The notes: generated by a model not told the origin, from the sequence alone. A DNA stretch of 64,000 nucleotides from an uncultured Christensenella sp. (GCA_949841595.1 CATKZB010000001.1:1-64000), one strand, 5' to 3'; shown: positions 14,354 to 23,965, counted from the stretch's first letter. Translations and numbers: made by a program.

Positions 14354-16849
14354 GTGGAAAAATTTATTGTTGTTGATGGAAATAGCTTGGCTAATAGGGC
14401 ATTTTATGCAATGCCTTATTTAACCAACCGAAATAAACAGCCTTCTGGGGCTGTTTTTGGTTTTGCAAATCTTTTGGTAAAACTTATTGTTGAGCAAAAA
14501 CCAAAATATATTGCTGTTGCATTTGATCATGCAAGAAAGACGTTTAGGAATGAAATATATGCTGATTATAAAGGCACAAGAAAAGAAACTCCTTCTGATC
14601 TTTTGACACAATTTCCTGTCATCAAGCAGATGCTTCAGGCAATGGGTATAAAGATGTTTGAATTTGGTGGAATTGAAGCTGACGATATAATAGGCACAAT
14701 TTCAAAACTTTCAAATCAACAAAATATCTTGGTTTCTGGGGACAGAGATTTGTTGCAACTTGTAAATGACAACACCGAGGTGTGGTTGACAAAAAAAGGT
14801 GTAACTGAAATTGAAAAGTATGATGAAAACTTTCTGTTTGAAAAATTTAATTTAAAACCTTCTGGGATTATTGATTTAAAAGCTCTTATGGGAGATTCAT
14901 CTGACAATATTCCTGGCGTGGCTGGTGTGGGCGAAAAGACTGCATTGACTCTTTTGGGTGATTTTAAAGATTTGGATGGAGTTTATCAAAACATTGAAAA
15001 TATAAAAGGTAAACTTAAAGAAAAACTTGATAACAGCAAAGAAATGGCATACATTTCTAAACAACTTGCCACAATAAAAACAGATTGCGAAATAAATTTT
15101 AAGTTGGAAGATTGTGAATATTCGTTTCCATTTTTGCAAAACGTTAAAGACTTTTTTGATGAATGGGATTTTAGAAGTTTGTCCAACAGAAAAGATATCT
15201 TTGATGCAGGCGTGAGATCAAGTAAGGTTGAGGCAAAAAAGATTGCTTTTGAGGATTTGGAGCAAGTTAGAACTTTTTCAAAATCAATTAAAAACTGTTT
15301 CTGCTATGATTTAAAAAATTTTCAATTTGCTGTTGACGGAAAAGAAGTGTTTTATATCAAAAAAGAAATCGATTTGTTTTCAAATGTTTTAGATTTAGAT
15401 GAAGTGTTGATGATTTTTAAACCGATTTTTGAAGACGAAAATGTTTTAAAAATCACTTGTTCTTCAAAAGATGATATAAAAACTTTAAAAAGATTAGATA
15501 TTGAACTTAAAAACTTTTTTGATATAGATATTGCTCAATATGTTTTATATGCAGGTCTGCCTAAGACATCGCAAGTTTCAGTTGAGGATTATATAAACAC
15601 TAAAACAGACCTAGAAAAGAAAATGCTTGAGGAAAAAGTCTATGATGTTTATAATCAAATCGAAATTCCTTTGGTCAATGTTTTGGTTTCTATGGAGGAA
15701 GAAGGCTTTAAGATAGATTCCAAGGGTTTGGATGTTTTAAGTCAAAAATATAACAAAGAACTTGCTTCTTTAACTGAAAAAATATACGAGCTTGCTGGGG
15801 AGCAGTTTAATATCAATTCACCAAAACAAGTTGCACATATTTTGTTTGACAAACTTGGACTGAAAGCTTATAACAACAAAAAACAGTCAACAAATTTTGC
15901 CGTTTTAGACGAGATGAGATGGCAACATGAAATTGTTGAGCGAATTATTGAGTATAGAAAACTTAGCAAACTTGTCAGCACATATATAAATGTCTATAAG
16001 AATATATGTGAAACGAGTGGAAATGTTGTTCACACGATTTTTAACCAGACTTTGGTTTCAACCGGTCGACTTTCAAGTTCTGAGCCAAATATGCAAAACA
16101 TTCCAACTAGGGATGAAGAAGGTAAGAATTTAAGAAAGATTTTCATTTCAAAATATGAAGATGGACAAATTATCTCGGCTGATTACAGCCAAATTGAACT
16201 TAGATTGCTGGCAAATCTTGCAAATGAAACAGGAATGATTGATGCTTATAAGCATGGAATAGATATTCACACCAAAACAGCAAGTGAAATTTTTGGTGTG
16301 TCTGTGGATAAAGTTACAACTTCACAAAGAAGAGATGCAAAAGCAGTGAATTTTGGGATTATTTATGGTATAAGCGACTTTGGACTTTCTCAAAATATCA
16401 AAACATCAGTTTTTAAAGCTAAAAAATATATTGAAAGCTATTTTGACAGATATCCAAAAATCAAAGAATTTATGGATGCAAACATAAATTTTGCCAAAGA
16501 ACATGGCTACATTAAGTCTTATTTTGGGAGAATAAGACATATACCTGAAATTCAATCATCAAATGCTATGACTAGAAAATTTGGCGAAAGAGTGGCTATG
16601 AACATGCCATTGCAAGGGACTGCATCTGATGTAATCAAAATGGCAATGGTGAAGGTGGCAGAAGGACTGAAAGGAATGAGAAGTCATATGATTTTGCAAA
16701 TTCATGACGAACTTATTGTAGATTCTCCTGCAGATGAAGTTGAAAAAATTAAGAAATTGCTTCAAAACGCAATGGAAAATGTCTGTGATTTTGAAGTTCC
16801 TTTGACTGTTTCAGTTTCAAGTGGAAAGAATCTTTTTGAATGTAAATAA
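14354..16849 (+). CDS. polA: DNA polymerase I
   Basis: About 831 aa. The start is a GTG at 14354 with GAGG 6 nt upstream; a TTG at 14333 is less likely. The N-terminal 5'-3' exonuclease (residues 1-290) shows VDGNSLANRAFYAM, GIEADDIIGT and DLKALMGDSSDNIPGV. The middle region lacks the DxE of an active proofreading site, as in several Firmicute and Thermus enzymes. The C-terminal polymerase has motif A ADYSQIELRLLANL, motif B RRDAKAVNFGIIYG and motif C LQIHDELIVD. It fills gaps and removes RNA primers in replication and repair. Confidence 0.97.
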   Translation: MEKFIVVDGNSLANRAFYAMPYLTNRNKQPSGAVFGFANLLVKLIVEQKPKYIAVAFDHARKTFRNEIYADYKGTRKETPSDLLTQFPVIKQMLQAMGIKMFEFGGIEADDIIGTISKLSNQQNILVSGDRDLLQLVNDNTEVWLTKKGVTEIEKYDENFLFEKFNLKPSGIIDLKALMGDSSDNIPGVAGVGEKTALTLLGDFKDLDGVYQNIENIKGKLKEKLDNSKEMAYISKQLATIKTDCEINFKLEDCEYSFPFLQNVKDFFDEWDFRSLSNRKDIFDAGVRSSKVEAKKIAFEDLEQVRTFSKSIKNCFCYDLKNFQFAVDGKEVFYIKKEIDLFSNVLDLDEVLMIFKPIFEDENVLKITCSSKDDIKTLKRLDIELKNFFDIDIAQYVLYAGLPKTSQVSVEDYINTKTDLEKKMLEEKVYDVYNQIEIPLVNVLVSMEEEGFKIDSKGLDVLSQKYNKELASLTEKIYELAGEQFNINSPKQVAHILFDKLGLKAYNNKKQSTNFAVLDEMRWQHEIVERIIEYRKLSKLVSTYINVYKNICETSGNVVHTIFNQTLVSTGRLSSSEPNMQNIPTRDEEGKNLRKIFISKYEDGQIISADYSQIELRLLANLANETGMIDAYKHGIDIHTKTASEIFGVSVDKVTTSQRRDAKAVNFGIIYGISDFGLSQNIKTSVFKAKKYIESYFDRYPKIKEFMDANINFAKEHGYIKSYFGRIRHIPEIQSSNAMTRKFGERVAMNMPLQGTASDVIKMAMVKVAEGLKGMRSHMILQIHDELIVDSPADEVEKIKKLLQNAMENVCDFEVPLTVSVSSGKNLFECK

Positions 16850-16865
16850 TTTGATTGCATTTTGT

Positions 16866-16895
16866 TTGACTAATTATACAGTTTTAAGATAAAAT
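16866..16895 (+). promoter_or_regulatory. Sigma-A promoter of ruvX
   Basis: TTGACT (16866-16871), 18 bp, TAAAAT (16890-16895). The predicted start point is about 8 nt before the ATG, giving a very short leader. Confidence 0.55.
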
Positions 16896-16909
16896 AATTA
16901 TGGTGATAT

Positions 16910-17335
16910 ATGCAGTATTCAAGAAAAATGGGTTTGGATTATGGAAAAGCAAGAATTGGTGTGGCATTTTCAGATTTGTCTTCAACAATTGCAACTGCTG
17001 ACCATATTTACAAAACCCAATCTGAAGAACAAGATTTGCAATATTTTGCCAAGTTGATAGCAGAAAAGTCAGTAGATAAGGTGGTCTTAGGGTTGCCTTT
17101 AAATGCTGATGGAACGGAAAGTGATATGTCACAAGTGGTCAGAAACTTTGCCGAGAAGCTTAAAACTTTGACAAATGTTGAAACAGTTTTTCAAGACGAA
17201 AGATACACATCTTTTGAAGCTGAAGAATATCTGAAGGAAGCTAGAATTAAATGGGAAAAGCGTAAAGAACTTTTGGATAAGATATCTGCACAAATCATAC
17301 TGCAAAATTATCTTGATGAAAACTCAAGAAGATAA
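16910..17335 (+). CDS. ruvX: RuvX/YqgF RNase H-fold nuclease
   Basis: A 141-aa protein of normal length. MGLDYGKARIGVAFSD (residues 7-22) carries the catalytic Asp of the RNase H fold, VVLGLPLNADGTES gives the second conserved strand, and VFQDERYTSFEAE the DER-T motif. Members act in 16S rRNA 5'-end maturation and were proposed as Holliday junction resolvases. It is followed after 11 nt by the YrzB-like gene, the usual Firmicute order. The leader is very short. Confidence 0.93.
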   Translation: MQYSRKMGLDYGKARIGVAFSDLSSTIATADHIYKTQSEEQDLQYFAKLIAEKSVDKVVLGLPLNADGTESDMSQVVRNFAEKLKTLTNVETVFQDERYTSFEAEEYLKEARIKWEKRKELLDKISAQIILQNYLDENSRR

Positions 17336-17346
17336 AGGAGAATTTT

Positions 17347-17733
17347 ATGGATAAGAAAAAATTACAAAAAATTGAAGAAGCTTCAAAACAAGTTGAAAAA
17401 GAAGCAGAACATGTTGACATTTTGGATGTGCTTTTGGACGAAACCAACAAAGATCCTATTATTTTGGTAGATGACAAGGGAAAGACTCTTTCTTTTGAAC
17501 AAATTGCCGTTATTCCTTTCAAAGATAGAATCTATTGCGTTTTGAAACCAATTGACAAAATCGACAATGTTCAAGATGATGAAGCTATTGTTTTCTTTGT
17601 TGACGAAAGAGAAGGTCAAGAACCAGTTCTTATGGTTGAAACAGACGAAAAAACAGCTATTCAAGTTTTTGATGAATATTACAATCTTCTTGATGAAGCT
17701 GAAAGCAACAAAGCTAAGAAAAGCAAAAAATAA
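17347..17733 (+). CDS. DUF1292 (YrzB-like) protein
   Basis: A 128-aa acidic protein. The core at residues 34-105 (KDPIILVDDKGKTLSFEQIAVIPF...YCVLKPID...DDEAIVFFV) matches the DUF1292 family found next to yqgF/ruvX in Firmicutes. N- and C-terminal Lys-rich extensions flank it. AAGGAG precedes the ATG. Function is unknown; the gene pair suggests a housekeeping role. Confidence 0.85.
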   Translation: MDKKKLQKIEEASKQVEKEAEHVDILDVLLDETNKDPIILVDDKGKTLSFEQIAVIPFKDRIYCVLKPIDKIDNVQDDEAIVFFVDEREGQEPVLMVETDEKTAIQVFDEYYNLLDEAESNKAKKSKK

Positions 17734-17848
17734 GAAATTTATTAAAGCAGGCATAAGCTTGCTTTTTTCTTTCGTTTTCTTGCATAATTTCCCTAATATT
17801 TGCCAAAATAAAATTACAAGGTAAAAGCCTTGAAAAAGGGAGGAAACT

Positions 17849-18022
17849 ATGTTTGGTAGAAAAAAGGCAGCAAATAAAGCTAGCAAAACTTCAAATGTTG
17901 AAGTGAGCAAAGAAGCTACTTCTTCTAAGCAATCTTCTTGCAAGAGAAACAACGCCACAAAGGGTTGTAGTACAAAAGGTTGCAGTGGAAAGAAATCTAG
18001 TTCAGCAAAGGCTAGCAAATAG
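17849..18022 (+). CDS. 57-aa Lys/Ser/Cys-rich basic protein
   Basis: GGGAGG lies 5 nt before the ATG and a strong terminator follows 20 nt after the TAG, so this short frame is probably expressed. The product is highly basic and low in complexity, with 11-12 Lys, about 15 Ser and three Cys in a GCSTKGCSG motif. There are no hydrophobic residues for a fold, so it may be a disordered nucleic-acid or metal-binding peptide, or a small spore or coat component. I do not recognise it. Confidence 0.6.
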   Translation: MFGRKKAANKASKTSNVEVSKEATSSKQSSCKRNNATKGCSTKGCSGKKSSSAKASK

Positions 18023-18042
18023 TTAACCTAACCAATAAAAAA

Positions 18043-18065
18043 CTCACCAACAGGTGAGCTTTTTA
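18043..18065. terminator. Bidirectional terminator
   Basis: CTCACC (18043-18048), AACA loop, GGTGAG (18053-18058), with T-rich flanks on both strands. It serves the 57-aa gene and the leftward pseudouridine synthase. Confidence 0.8.
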
Positions 18066-18935
18066 TTTTATAAAACTTTTCCAATCCTCAGGATAGTTGA
18101 CTTCTAATTCTATGTTTTTTCCAGTTTTATAATGTTTGAAAGAAACTTTTTTAAGAATTAAAAAAGTGTGTGTATATTTTAAATCTTGTGTTGAATAAAT
18201 CGAATCGCCAATTAAGCTGTGATTGATGCTTGCCATATGAACTCTTATTTGATGAGTTCTTCCTGTTTCGAGATTTAATTTTATCAGTGAATAGTTTTTG
18301 AACTGTTTCAATATTTCAACATGAGTTGTTGCAGTTTTTCCAAGGGGAGAAATCACACGTTTAATTTCATTTATTCCATTGTTTGTTATGGTCAAAATAG
18401 GGAAATTTATTGTGAACGACGTCTTATCAAATTCACCAAAACATAATGCATGATATTCTTTGTTTAATTTGATATTATTATAAGCTAACACATTTTTTGC
18501 TGTCACAACAATTCCTGCAGTTTCTTTGTCTAGTCGATTTAAAATTCTTAATACAAAATTATTGTCTTTAGAGTGCATATAGTTGACAATTTGTCCACCC
18601 AAGTTGTTGTTTATGTGTGAACGTGTTGGTATGCATGCCAGATTGTGGGGTTTAAACACAATAAGATAGTCGTCATCTTCAAACAAAATGTCTATTTTTC
18701 CGTCGCAAGCAGGAATGTTGCTGGGAGAATTTGGATTTTTAAGAATTTCAATTTCATCACCAAGCTTTATGACTTGTTTGATATTGGTGAAATCCCCATT
18801 CAATTTTATTGCTTTCGGATTTTTTCTTAAATTTTTGATGTAGTTTTCTGAAAAATTTAAATCTTTAAGAAAAAAATAAATTGAGTTTTTGTTTTTAGAA
18901 AGTTTTGTCACTTTTATTTTTTCGTAATCTTCCAT
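18063..18935 (-). CDS. RluA/RluD-family pseudouridine synthase
   Basis: A 290-aa protein with an N-terminal S4-like RNA-binding segment (residues 5-60) and an RluA catalytic domain. NRLDKETAGIVVTAKN (about residue 132) contains the catalytic Asp, and LETGRTHQIRVHMASINHSLIGDSIY is the conserved C-terminal motif. It converts uridines in rRNA or tRNA to pseudouridine; which ones cannot be read from sequence. It is a single-gene transcript divergent from pheST. Confidence 0.92.
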   Translation of the reverse strand: MEDYEKIKVTKLSKNKNSIYFFLKDLNFSENYIKNLRKNPKAIKLNGDFTNIKQVIKLGDEIEILKNPNSPSNIPACDGKIDILFEDDDYLIVFKPHNLACIPTRSHINNNLGGQIVNYMHSKDNNFVLRILNRLDKETAGIVVTAKNVLAYNNIKLNKEYHALCFGEFDKTSFTINFPILTITNNGINEIKRVISPLGKTATTHVEILKQFKNYSLIKLNLETGRTHQIRVHMASINHSLIGDSIYSTQDLKYTHTFLILKKVSFKHYKTGKNIELEVNYPEDWKSFIK

Positions 18936-18988
18936 ATGTTTATTTTAGCATAAAAAAGGAAAACATCAAATTTATTTTATATATTTGT

Positions 18989-19017
18989 TTGACATGGATT
19001 TTTTGTTATGATAGAAT
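18989..19017 (+). promoter_or_regulatory. Sigma-A promoter of pheST
   Basis: TTGACA (18989-18994), 17 bp, TAGAAT (19012-19017). It drives the T-box leader. Confidence 0.8.
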
Positions 19018-19023
19018 AATACC

Positions 19024-19282
19024 ATTATAAAGGCTATGATGAAAGACTAGTATGCGATTGATTTTTCCACAGAGAGCTTAAGGTTGCTGAGATTAAGCGA
19101 AAATAGATTGTTGAATTCACTTTCTAGCTGCATTCTGAACATGCAAATAAGTAGGAGTTGCCGTCTGCAATACGTAAATTGTTGATTAAGTTGCCAATTT
19201 GGCAAGAAATTAGGTGGTACCACGGTTTTTTAATAATCGTCCTAATGTTAGGGCGATTTATTTTTTTTGAAAAGGAGTTGTT
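19024..19282 (+). promoter_or_regulatory. T-box riboswitch, phenylalanine-specific
   Basis: The leader has the Stem I region (19040-19150), the T-box core AGGTGGTACCACG (19212-19224) and a terminator in which AATCGTCCTA (19235-19244) pairs with TAGGGCGATT (19249-19258) before a T-run. A TTC at 19116-19118 is in the expected specifier position and reads Phe, agreeing with the downstream pheST. Uncharged tRNA-Phe should stabilise the antiterminator and switch on transcription. The 347-nt gap holds nothing else but the promoter. Confidence 0.92.
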
Positions 19283-20302
19283 ATGAAAGAGAAATTAAAA
19301 CAAATTGAACAAAATGTACTTTCTGAAATTCAAATTGTTGAAGATTTGAAGAAATTGGATGAAATTCGTGTTAAATATCTTGGCAAAACAGGTGAATTGA
19401 CTCAGATTTTGAGAGGAATGAAAGATGTTCCAGCTGAAGACAGAAGAGAAGTGGGTTCTTTGGCAAACATTGTCAGAGAACAAATAGAGAAAGCAATTTC
19501 TGAGAAATTGTGTGATTTGGAAAATGCTAAGCTTCTTGCTGATATGGAAAAAGAAAAGATTGACATAACAGAGCCAAGCAAAGGTATCAAAAAAGGTGCT
19601 TTGCATCCTTTAACTCGCTTCAACAACAAATTTATGGACATTTGTGTTGAAATGGGATTCACAGTTATTCAAGGTCCAGAAGTTGAAACTGATTATTACA
19701 ATTTTGAAGCTCTAAATGTTCCTAAAAATCACCCAGCTAGAGATATGCAAGACACATTTTTTATAACAGACAATATTTTGCTTCGTTCACAAACATCAAA
19801 TATGCAAGTTAGAGCAATGGAAAAGATGAAACCACCATTCAAGATTGTATGTCCTGGAAGGGTTTACAGAAATGATAGTGACAGTTCGCATTCGCCAATT
19901 TTCAATCAATTTGAAGCTTTAGTTATTGATGAAAATATTGGTCTTAAAGATTTGATGTTGATGATTAAAGAAATTTTAAGAAGATTGTTTGGTGAAGATG
20001 TTAAAATGAGAGTTAGACCTTCATATTTTCCATTTACTGAGCCAAGCATTGAAATTGATGCGACTTGTCAAATGTGTCAGGGGAAGGGTTGCTCATTATG
20101 CAAAGGGTCTGGGTTCTCAGAAGTTTTTGGAGCAGGTGTTGTAAATCCAAAAGTTTTGGAAATGTCTGGAATTGACAGCAAAAAATATAGTGGTTTTGCG
20201 TTTGGACCAGGCATTGACAGAAGTGTTATGGTGACAAATAAAATCCCTAACATCAAATATTTGTTTAGGAATGACTTAAGATTCTTAAAACAGATGAGAT
20301 AA
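19283..20302 (+). CDS. pheS: Phenylalanyl-tRNA synthetase alpha subunit
   Basis: A 339-aa protein of normal length. It has an N-terminal coiled coil (residues 1-90), then a class II catalytic core with HPLTRFNNKFMDICVEMGF, motif 2 around PGRVYRND...HSPIFNQFEALVID, and motif 3 GFAFGPGIDRSVMV. A C-X2-C-X3-GC-X2-C cluster (QMCQGKGCSLCKGSG) is present, as in many Firmicutes. It charges tRNA-Phe as an alpha2beta2 enzyme with PheT. AAAAGGAG precedes the ATG. Regulated by the T-box. Confidence 0.97.
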   Translation: MKEKLKQIEQNVLSEIQIVEDLKKLDEIRVKYLGKTGELTQILRGMKDVPAEDRREVGSLANIVREQIEKAISEKLCDLENAKLLADMEKEKIDITEPSKGIKKGALHPLTRFNNKFMDICVEMGFTVIQGPEVETDYYNFEALNVPKNHPARDMQDTFFITDNILLRSQTSNMQVRAMEKMKPPFKIVCPGRVYRNDSDSSHSPIFNQFEALVIDENIGLKDLMLMIKEILRRLFGEDVKMRVRPSYFPFTEPSIEIDATCQMCQGKGCSLCKGSGFSEVFGAGVVNPKVLEMSGIDSKKYSGFAFGPGIDRSVMVTNKIPNIKYLFRNDLRFLKQMR

Positions 20303-20355
20303 TATATTGTTGTAATATGCTAACATAATACACTATATATTGTGTGTTATGCAAT
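20303..20355. repeat. Interspersed palindromic repeat, copy A
   Basis: CATAATACAC (20324-20333), TATATATT, GTGTGTTATG (20342-20351): a 10-bp inverted repeat with one mismatch between pheS and pheT, ending just before the pheT ribosome site. The left flank TTGTTGTAATATGCTA is shared with copy H. Confidence 0.75.
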
Positions 20356-20372
20356 AAAAAGGAGAATTGTAT

Positions 20373-22781
20373 ATGAAAATATCTTATAATTGGTTGAAAG
20401 ATTTTGTTGATTTGGATGTTTCAGCTGAAGACGTTGCAGAAAGATTGACTGTGTCAGGATTTGAAGTTGAAGATGTTATTTATTTAAATAAACATTTGCA
20501 CGATGTTTATGTTGGAAAAATTAAGAAAATCGAAAAGCATCCTGAAGCTGATAGGTTGGTTGTGTGCAAAGTTGATGTAGGAAACAGAGATGTTCAAATT
20601 GTGACTTCTGCGACAAATGTTTTTGAAGGTGCTGTTGTTCCAGTTTCATTGGAAGGGGCAGATCTTGCAAATGGGGTTCAAATAAAACCATCAAATTTCC
20701 GTGGAGTTAAGAGTGATGGAATGTTTTGTTCTGGAGAAGAGCTCGGAATTGATGATAACTATTTTGAAGGTGCTTCAGTTAACGGAATTTTGATTTTGCC
20801 AAATGATTTTGTTGCTGGACAAAAGATTGAAGATGCTTTGCTTTTAAACGATGTAGTTTTTGATATTAATGTGACACCAAATCGTCCAGATTGCAACAGT
20901 ATTGTGGGAATTGCACATGAAATTTGTGCTATGTTTGGAAAAACTTTCAAAGATTGTGACATTTCTTACAAGACGGTGGGAGAAAATGTGAAGGATTATG
21001 TCAGCGTTTCTGTTGAAACTGCAAACTGTCCAAGATATTCTGCTGCTTATGTGAAAAATATTAAATTGGAGAGATCTCCACTTTGGCTTAGAAGTCGTTT
21101 GTTTGCTGTCGGAATTAAACCTATCAACAATATGGTTGATATAACAAACTATATTTTGATTGAGCAAGGACAACCTATGCATGCATTTGATTATAAGTAT
21201 TTGGATGGATATAAAATTGTTGTTAGACAAGCTGGGAATAATGAAGAGATAGCTGTTTTGAATGGAAACACTTACAAACTTGATGATAGTGTAATGGTTA
21301 TTGCTGATGCTAAAAAACCAGTTGTTGTTGCTGGTGTTATTGGTGGAACGAATTCTTGTATTTCAGATGATACGGTGGATTCAGTGTTTGAGTGTGCAGT
21401 TTTTGATCTAAAAAGTGTGAGATTAACTGCAAAAAAATTAGGTTTGAGAACGGATTCTTCTGCACGTTATGAGAAAGGAGTGAATATAAATTCTCCTACA
21501 TTGGCAATGAAAAGAGCTTTACATTTGGTGAGTGAATTAAATTGTGGCCAAATTGTTGATGGTGTTATCGATGTATGCAGTGAAGAGTTGGAGAAGGGGG
21601 AGGTTCTAAACATCTCTTACTCAAAAGTTTGTAAAATTTTGGGTCTTGAAATACCTAAAGAAAAGGTTTTGCAAATTTTAAATGGTCTTGGAATTGTTTC
21701 ATCTTTGAATGGAGATGTTATAAAATGTGTTGTGCCATTTATAAGAGATGATATTAAAAATGAAAACGATATAGCTGAAGAAGTTATAAGAATTTATGGA
21801 TATGATGTTTACAATAATGTTGAAGGGACTATGTTTGAAAATTCTTCAATAACAATAGGTCAGTTTGAACCTAGATTGGTTTTGGAAAATTATCTTAAAA
21901 ACATTCTTGTAAATAATGGTTTTTATGAAACATTAAATTATTCGCTTTACACTGCTTCTGCTTGTGATAAGCTTTTGTTGGATGAGAATGATGAAAGAAG
22001 AAATTTCATTAGAATTGCAAATCCATTAAGTGAAGATTTGTCCACTGTAAGAACAGTTATGGCACATGCATTGCTATTAGATATTTCTTACAATCTTTCT
22101 GTTGGTAACAAAGAACTAAGATTTTTTGAAGCAGGCAGGGTTTATCAACCAAAAAGTTTGCCGTTGACAGAACTTCCAGTTGAAAATAACAGATTGTCTA
22201 TAGCAGTTTGTGAAAATGGTTATGATTTCTTCCAATTGAAGGGGTTGATTGAAAATCTTTTGGTTTCAACTTCGTTAAAATATAAGATTGAACGTTCAAA
22301 ACAACCATATTTGCATAGTGGGGTGAGTGCTGACATTATTGCTGAAGATGGCAAAGTGATTGGATGGTTTGGAAAAGTTCATAAGACTGTTCTAAAAAAT
22401 TATGACATCAATCAAGATGTCTTCTATGCAGAGTTGGATACAGATTATTTATCTCAACTTCAAGATAAAAAGTATGCCACAAAAGAAATATCTAAATATC
22501 CTGTAGTTGAAAGAGATATTGCTGTTGTTGTTGATGAAAAGATTACTAATGGAGAGTTGATGTCGGCGATCAAATCGGCATGTGGAAAAATTTTCTTCGA
22601 TGTCAATTTGTTTGATGTGTACAGACATTCAAGCTTGGGCGAAAATAAAAAGAGTATGGCTTACAAAATTTTGTTTATGTCAGAAGAGAAAACTTTGACT
22701 AGTGAAGAAATCAATCAAGTGATGAACAAGGTCTTGAAGGGCTTAGATTTCCGTTATAGAGCAAAGTTAAGGCAAATGTAA
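20373..22781 (+). CDS. pheT: Phenylalanyl-tRNA synthetase beta subunit
   Basis: About 802 aa. ATG 20373 has AAGGAG at 8 nt; the TTG at 20367 is too close to it. Domains in order: a tRNA-binding OB domain (residues 40-150), B3/B4 editing domain with VTPNRPDCNSIVGIAHE, a B5 domain, the catalytic-like core, and a C-terminal ferredoxin-fold anticodon-binding domain (ISKYPVVERDIAVVVDE). It pairs with PheS and removes mischarged Tyr. The interspersed repeat between pheS and pheT may form an intercistronic hairpin. Confidence 0.97.
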   Translation: MKISYNWLKDFVDLDVSAEDVAERLTVSGFEVEDVIYLNKHLHDVYVGKIKKIEKHPEADRLVVCKVDVGNRDVQIVTSATNVFEGAVVPVSLEGADLANGVQIKPSNFRGVKSDGMFCSGEELGIDDNYFEGASVNGILILPNDFVAGQKIEDALLLNDVVFDINVTPNRPDCNSIVGIAHEICAMFGKTFKDCDISYKTVGENVKDYVSVSVETANCPRYSAAYVKNIKLERSPLWLRSRLFAVGIKPINNMVDITNYILIEQGQPMHAFDYKYLDGYKIVVRQAGNNEEIAVLNGNTYKLDDSVMVIADAKKPVVVAGVIGGTNSCISDDTVDSVFECAVFDLKSVRLTAKKLGLRTDSSARYEKGVNINSPTLAMKRALHLVSELNCGQIVDGVIDVCSEELEKGEVLNISYSKVCKILGLEIPKEKVLQILNGLGIVSSLNGDVIKCVVPFIRDDIKNENDIAEEVIRIYGYDVYNNVEGTMFENSSITIGQFEPRLVLENYLKNILVNNGFYETLNYSLYTASACDKLLLDENDERRNFIRIANPLSEDLSTVRTVMAHALLLDISYNLSVGNKELRFFEAGRVYQPKSLPLTELPVENNRLSIAVCENGYDFFQLKGLIENLLVSTSLKYKIERSKQPYLHSGVSADIIAEDGKVIGWFGKVHKTVLKNYDINQDVFYAELDTDYLSQLQDKKYATKEISKYPVVERDIAVVVDEKITNGELMSAIKSACGKIFFDVNLFDVYRHSSLGENKKSMAYKILFMSEEKTLTSEEINQVMNKVLKGLDFRYRAKLRQM

Positions 22782-22784
22782 ATG

Positions 22785-22823
22785 TTGTGTGTTATGTGTA
22801 AAATTATATTGCATAACACACAA
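22785..22823. repeat. Interspersed palindromic repeat, copy B
   Basis: TTGTGTGTTATG (22785-22796) and CATAACACACAA (22812-22823): a perfect 12-bp inverted repeat with a 15-nt loop, between pheT and the cysteine desulfurase gene. Confidence 0.8.
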
Positions 22824-22843
22824 TATAAGCTAAGGAGAAATAA

Positions 22844-23965
22844 ATGATTTTTTTAGACAATGCAGGAACAACCAAAATGTTTGATGAGTGTGTTGACATT
22901 CATCGTGTCTTTTCATGTGAAAAATTTTATAATCCTTCTGCTATGTCAAATGAATCTTTAAAAATTGCTAAACTTATTTCAGAAACTGAACAATATCTTT
23001 TAAAAGAATTGGATGCAAAAGAGGGAAATATCATTTTCACTGGATGTGCAACTGAAAGCAATAATCTGGCAATTAAAGGAAGTTTAAGATCGGGAAACTG
23101 GGAATATGTTTTTTCAGAAGGTGAACATCCTTCGGTTTTTAATGTTGCAAAGAAATTGCAATTGGAGGGAAATATTGTCCATATTATAAAGTTAAACGAA
23201 AGAGGACAAGTGGATCTGATTGAGCTTGAGAAAGTGTTGAATGAGAAGACTCGTTTGATAAGTGTTATGCATGTTAGTAACGAGACTGGGGCTGTTAATG
23301 ATATTGATAAGATTTCAAAACTGAAAGATAAAATTTGTCCTAAAGCTATTTTGCATGTAGATGGTGTTCAGGCATTTAAAAAGATTCCTTTTTCTTTAAG
23401 AAAGACGTCAGTTGACTTATATACTTTCAGTGCTTCTAAAATTCATGGTCCAAAAGGTGTTTCTGCATTATATGTAAAAAATAAAAATTCTTTAAAAGAG
23501 GTGTTTCAAGGTGGAGGTCAGCAGTATGGATTGCGTTCAGGGACTGAAAATGTGTCTGGAATTATGCAATTTAGGAAAGCTGTTGAACTGATTGATACAG
23601 ACAAGAATTATCAAAATGTTGCACATTTAAAAGAATTGATGAAACAGGAACTGAAGTATGTGGATGGGATTGAAATTTTGGATTTTGAAGGCTCTCCATA
23701 TGTTTTAAATGTTGTGTTTAATGGTGTGAAGGGTGAAACTATGTTGCATGCTCTTGAACAAAACGGAGTTATTGTAGGTCTTGGAAGTGCTTGTTCTGCA
23801 AAAAAAGCAGGAAATCGTGTGTTAGAAGCCATAGGTGTGTCTAAAGAAAAAGTTGTTTCAAGTGTGAGAATAAGCTTTAATGCTTATCAGACAGAAGAAG
23901 AAATTGAAAAGGTTTCAAAAATCATAGTTGAGGTTTACAAAGATATAAAGAAAAGGATGATGTGA
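22844..23965 (+). CDS. Cysteine desulfurase (NifS/IscS family), partner of ThiI
   Basis: A 373-aa PLP enzyme. LDNAGTT start, HVSNETGAVND, HVDGVQAFKKIPF, the PLP Lys in FSASKIHGPKG (about residue 199), GGGQQYGLRSGTENV, and the active Cys in GLGSACSAKK (about residue 321) are present. It lies 1 nt over the thiI start, so it most likely donates persulfide to ThiI for 4-thiouridine, as the NifZ/YrvO-type partners do. AAGGAG precedes the ATG. It is distinct from the second desulfurase next to iscU. Confidence 0.93.
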   Translation: MIFLDNAGTTKMFDECVDIHRVFSCEKFYNPSAMSNESLKIAKLISETEQYLLKELDAKEGNIIFTGCATESNNLAIKGSLRSGNWEYVFSEGEHPSVFNVAKKLQLEGNIVHIIKLNERGQVDLIELEKVLNEKTRLISVMHVSNETGAVNDIDKISKLKDKICPKAILHVDGVQAFKKIPFSLRKTSVDLYTFSASKIHGPKGVSALYVKNKNSLKEVFQGGGQQYGLRSGTENVSGIMQFRKAVELIDTDKNYQNVAHLKELMKQELKYVDGIEILDFEGSPYVLNVVFNGVKGETMLHALEQNGVIVGLGSACSAKKAGNRVLEAIGVSKEKVVSSVRISFNAYQTEEEIEKVSKIIVEVYKDIKKRMM

